Shown here piece by piece: positions 60,501 to 64,000 of a stretch of DNA of 64,000 nucleotides (the first letter of the stretch is position 1; each line of letters starts with the position of its first letter). Both the position numbers and the translations under genes were made by a program. The notes under the pieces were generated by a model. It searched no databases and was not told the DNA's origin. It saw only the letters and a program-made list of their open reading frames with translations. This stretch comes from Helopsaltes ochotensis (Eukaryota > Chordata > Aves > Passeriformes > Locustellidae), in NCBI GenBank assembly GCA_013400155.1, contig VXBM01000093.1, forward strand, positions 689,293 through 753,292, written 5' to 3'.

Positions 60501-63500
60501 CAAGCTAGAATCACACAGACCAGCAGGATCTGTAATAAAGGTGCATGAATGACCCTCCAGTAGCACTAATAAAAGTAACATTTTGCAAATCCTCTCTGTG
60601 AATCTGAAAGCAGACACGCAGTCACTGCTGGTCACTCCTGATCTGGAATGGGTTTGACCTGCTGACCTCGGGGTGAAAGGCTCTGTACTGCATTACCATT
60701 CCCCAGGGCTCTCTGACTCTCTCTGAGGTTGCTTTTTTTATTATTTTGTAGTTAACCTCAAGACAGCATCACCAACAATGGATAACATCTGCAAAACACT
60801 GGCTATCTGAACATTTTCTTGCTTTGCAACCAATCATTGGCACTCAATGAATCTGAAGGTTAAAAGAAATTGCATGTCCAAATACTCACTGCAAAAATAG
60901 TGAAATCAGAATGGGAGGGAAAGTCCTTAATAGTTCCTTCCTGACACTGGTGTATTTTTTCATTTATTCATACGGTCTTGACATTTCTTTTAAAGTAATG
61001 GAAGATGTAATGATTTTGGGGAATCATCCAAATTTGTTCCTCTTAGCAAGAGAAAACCCATTAGCCAACTGCCCTCAAAAAATAGATGGACATCAAGAAA
61101 GTTTTCATTACTTTTGGGTTCTGTCTTCTACCACTCATTCAGCTGTTCAGGTGTTTCCCTCATCCATGCTGATGCCATTCCCTGTAGAATCCTGACGTAT
61201 AAAATACCACCCAACCTTACAGAAGCCTTAACCACACACTAAAAACAACTGCAGAAGGCAACAGAACTATCCTTTACATATCAACCACTTTCTGTCACTG
61301 GCAAACAATATTCAAACACCCCCCTGCATCCTGCCAGGAGGATGTGACCTCACTGGGGAGTTGGCCACAGCAGGAATCCAAAAAGACCCACATTTTGAAG
61401 AAAGTCATACCAGGAGGACCATCCAGGACTTACATGGATCTCCACCCACAGCAGACCTGATGCCTGGAAACCATTATTTCCCCCTGCTAACAATGAGTCT
61501 TTATGAATTCGGATTATTTGGGAAGCTCTGCTTATGTACCTCCGTATACAAGTGTCAAATCAGCACTTAATGAGCATGAAGTGATCTCACATTGAAGTGT
61601 CCATCTCAGAAGCATCAACATGTCCAAGAAAGGAAACTCATTTGTTTATTCCCAGCAGTACTTTGGGATACAGCCTTCACAAGCAGTGGGAATTAGACAT
61701 GAGGAAGCAGCAAGATATTTTCCCAATTACATATTCACCCATCAATCACAGTTCTCTTTGAAACCTGGCTACTGGCCACTGGCCCCTGCTGGGAAAATGC
61801 TAGAAATGCAAGAAAAAGGGACATTTTTTCCTTTTGTGCCAAATTTCAGTGTAGAGTTAACTTGAAGCTGTAAGTAGCACAGCCCAACTCCTCTCTGGCA
61901 GATCTCTGAGAGGAGATCCATTGTGGAATTTCACAGCTGGATCTCAGCATCTCAGCCTGCTCCATGGTTTGACATTTTGGACATGTTTCACCATTGTTTC
62001 CCCAAATTTTCATCTCCAGCTTTATTAAAAGAATAAATTTGAAAGAAATTCTGTGCTTTGGAGAGAGTGTTCTGGTAAATTTTGTTTTCCCATTACAACA
62101 GGATGCCAAGAAACAGAGACTGAGGTTGGACACATTACCATAGATATGGTATAGAAGAACAAAATAGATTCAGAGAAAACTCCAGCTGATTAAGCCAGCT
62201 GGCATTTCCAGGTCCATATTTCTAGGACTTCATAAAACAGTCCGGTTCTTTTGGAGAAGAAGCTGACTCTGGGGTGGTCATTTTTTTTGTGGTAGCAAAG
62301 GCAAAAGCAAATATCCCTACCTCTTGGGTGAATGAAGCTGCTCCAAGGGACACAAAGCCAAGAGTACTGTGGGGAGACTTGGTGTATGCCCAAGCTCTGA
62401 TCTCCTTTTTGTCACTGAGGAACCAGGAGGAGACCAGGCCACAAGTCATATGGGAAAATATGACCCCAGGAAGCAGTAAAACCAAAATAGTCAAGACAGA
62501 AGAATGCTTCTGTGGAAATAAGGAATACACAATGTGAGGATGACAACTTCTAAAATGGCCCCAAACCAACATTTTAGAACAGCCAGATGTTGAGTCTGCA
62601 GGCAGAGAATCTCTCTAGGGTAAGTCTAACTCATAGGGAGAGAGATTTTCCCTTAAATTCCTCGTTTTTCTTTTCCATTTTGAAGGTTTATTCTGTCTGA
62701 AAATGTCTCTTTCTGCACTTACTTGTCACTCAGACACAATGACTTTGGAGCAGGTGAATTTCCACACTCCATATTTATCATTCAGACATCCACATGGTGC
62801 TGGGCTCAGTGGTGAATCTGGCAAGGGGAAGCATTTTGAAGGAAGATTGAAAGCCAGCCTTGAAAAACCCTCTCTCATATGACAGATATTGATCATTCAT
62901 GATCCAAACAATTTCCCATTAATGGCAAACACAGGCAATTCTCTGTATTCCTTCCTGTATCATCATCATGTAGATATAAGGGGCTCTGAAAATCAATTCC
63001 TAAGCTTTCTGGAAAAAGAAGAAAAAAAAAAAAAGGAAGTAAAGAAGTTGGCATTCAAGTTGATTGTGCTCTCTTCAAAGTCCTGGACCAGCTCTGACCA
63101 TCTCCTGAAAAATCTGCACTCTCTCAGTGGAATGGAATTTCCCAATATGCCATGGTCATTTTGGCACCCACTTCTCTGCAGCAACTATAAATCTCCTGCA
63201 GGTCACAGGACTCTGTAAAAGGAGAAAAATTTACCCAAGTGTTCTTGGACTGGGCCTGGAGATCAGGAAAGGGACAGAAATATGTGTCTCATCCAAAGAA
63301 AACTCTGCCTGACTTTAGACTGCTAATAGCTCAGTGGGAATGTCTGTTTAACTGTGTGCATCCTTCAGAGGTTTCTGGGATGTAACCTGTTACACCCTCA
63401 CCTAGAACACATTTCCTCAGCTTTTGAAGGCTTGCTTGTCTGCAGGGTGTCTGCCAAGCAAAAGAAATGAACATTAGGGAGCAAAGAAACCCAGTGGCAG

Positions 63501-64000
63501 CTGTGCATCAGGTCCCAATTAAGACATCAAACTAAACCCTTCAGCCCTAGTTCTCAAACATCCTTGTATATAATATTTCCCATGAGGCTGGAATTCTTCT
63601 GCAAGGTTTTTGCTGGCTTTAATGTTCAGCATCAGTGTTCAGTAAGCTCTCAGGGCACTCATGTTGCTGTGTGAGACAGCAGGGTATGTTTTTTTCACCC
63701 TCACACCTCCAAACAAAAGATAAGGGCATGCCCTGTACTAAAACATGACTTGACTTAGACCAAGGGAGCAGGTCCCAACTGTTTGGCATGATGCTACATT
63801 TGAATTTGCCACGGAGTCATGCAGGTTCTGAGCATTCTAATGTCCTAAAGCCTAAATTTAGCCTCTAATTTTCTAGTAACCATTTAGTGCATTGCACATG
63901 CAATCAAGAGGAAATTCAACGGCCAGGATCTCTCTCTTCTAAGAAGGGGTGGAGAGGGCAGTTCATTGTATGAGGGGATGGGCAGTCTGTGAGGTAGAAG
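54561..64000. other. Unique non-coding sequence
   Basis: No gene or mobile element is recognised over the last 9.4 kb. Short A-runs (for example about 63011-63024) are present. Open frames of up to about 119 codons (55574-55933 minus) lack splice support. A consensus-like donor GGAAG|GTGAGT near 60070 has only a weak upstream exon. Confidence 0.55.

Noticed and set aside
1..64000. tRNA, rRNA, CRISPR, prokaryotic operon or viral genes
   Set aside because: No tRNA B-box in a cloverleaf context, no spaced repeats, no recognised retroviral LTR or polymerase frames, and the sequence is clearly vertebrate.

Overview
This window is vertebrate nuclear DNA, most probably from a bird. The clearest evidence is three fragments of CR1 non-LTR retrotransposon: an old one near 5440-5850 and two 3'-end pieces at 32671-32744 and 46188-46250. 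Interspersed repeats are sparse, and there is one MIR-like relic near 42975-43090. Base composition is AT-leaning with no bacterial-style gene packing. The tail of the 32671 copy resembles forms I associate with songbirds, but the order is a guess.

I recognise no complete gene. Almost every open frame is short, overlaps frames on the other strand, and looks like chance. What can be supported is a small set of exon-like segments: strong polypyrimidine tract plus AG, an open frame, and a plausible donor. On the minus strand these are 3613-3736, 1384-1459 and 690-917. On the plus strand they are 14527-14564, 18441-18573, 31561-31657, 34999-35021, 41707-41847, 44367-44465 and perhaps 44865-44900. 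Several neighbouring pairs have compatible codon phases. By rough estimate a random 64 kb sequence would give a similar number of acceptor-donor pairs, so these are leads and no protein family was recognised.

Layout: 1-34 pentanucleotide repeat; 0.7-3.7 kb minus-strand exon candidates; 5.4-5.85 kb old CR1; 6-23 kb mostly unique non-coding DNA with small satellites and two plus-strand exon candidates; 23.9-24.07 kb a 95-bp tandem duplication; 24-41 kb unique DNA with a short CR1 tail, exon candidates and a homeodomain/octamer-like cluster at 39.6 kb; 41.7-44.9 kb the most structured part (exon candidates, long near-perfect inverted repeat with an overlapping G-quadruplex motif, a consensus CRE, a CpG-rich MIR relic); 46.19-46.25 kb CR1 tail; 46.97-47.23 kb a TTC repeat running into a 165-base assembly gap; 47.2-64 kb unique DNA without a recognisable gene.

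The most unusual object is the inverted repeat at 42393-42521. It has 37-base arms with one mismatch around a 10-base loop, and a second outer pair of arms. No new biological system could be demonstrated from sequence alone.
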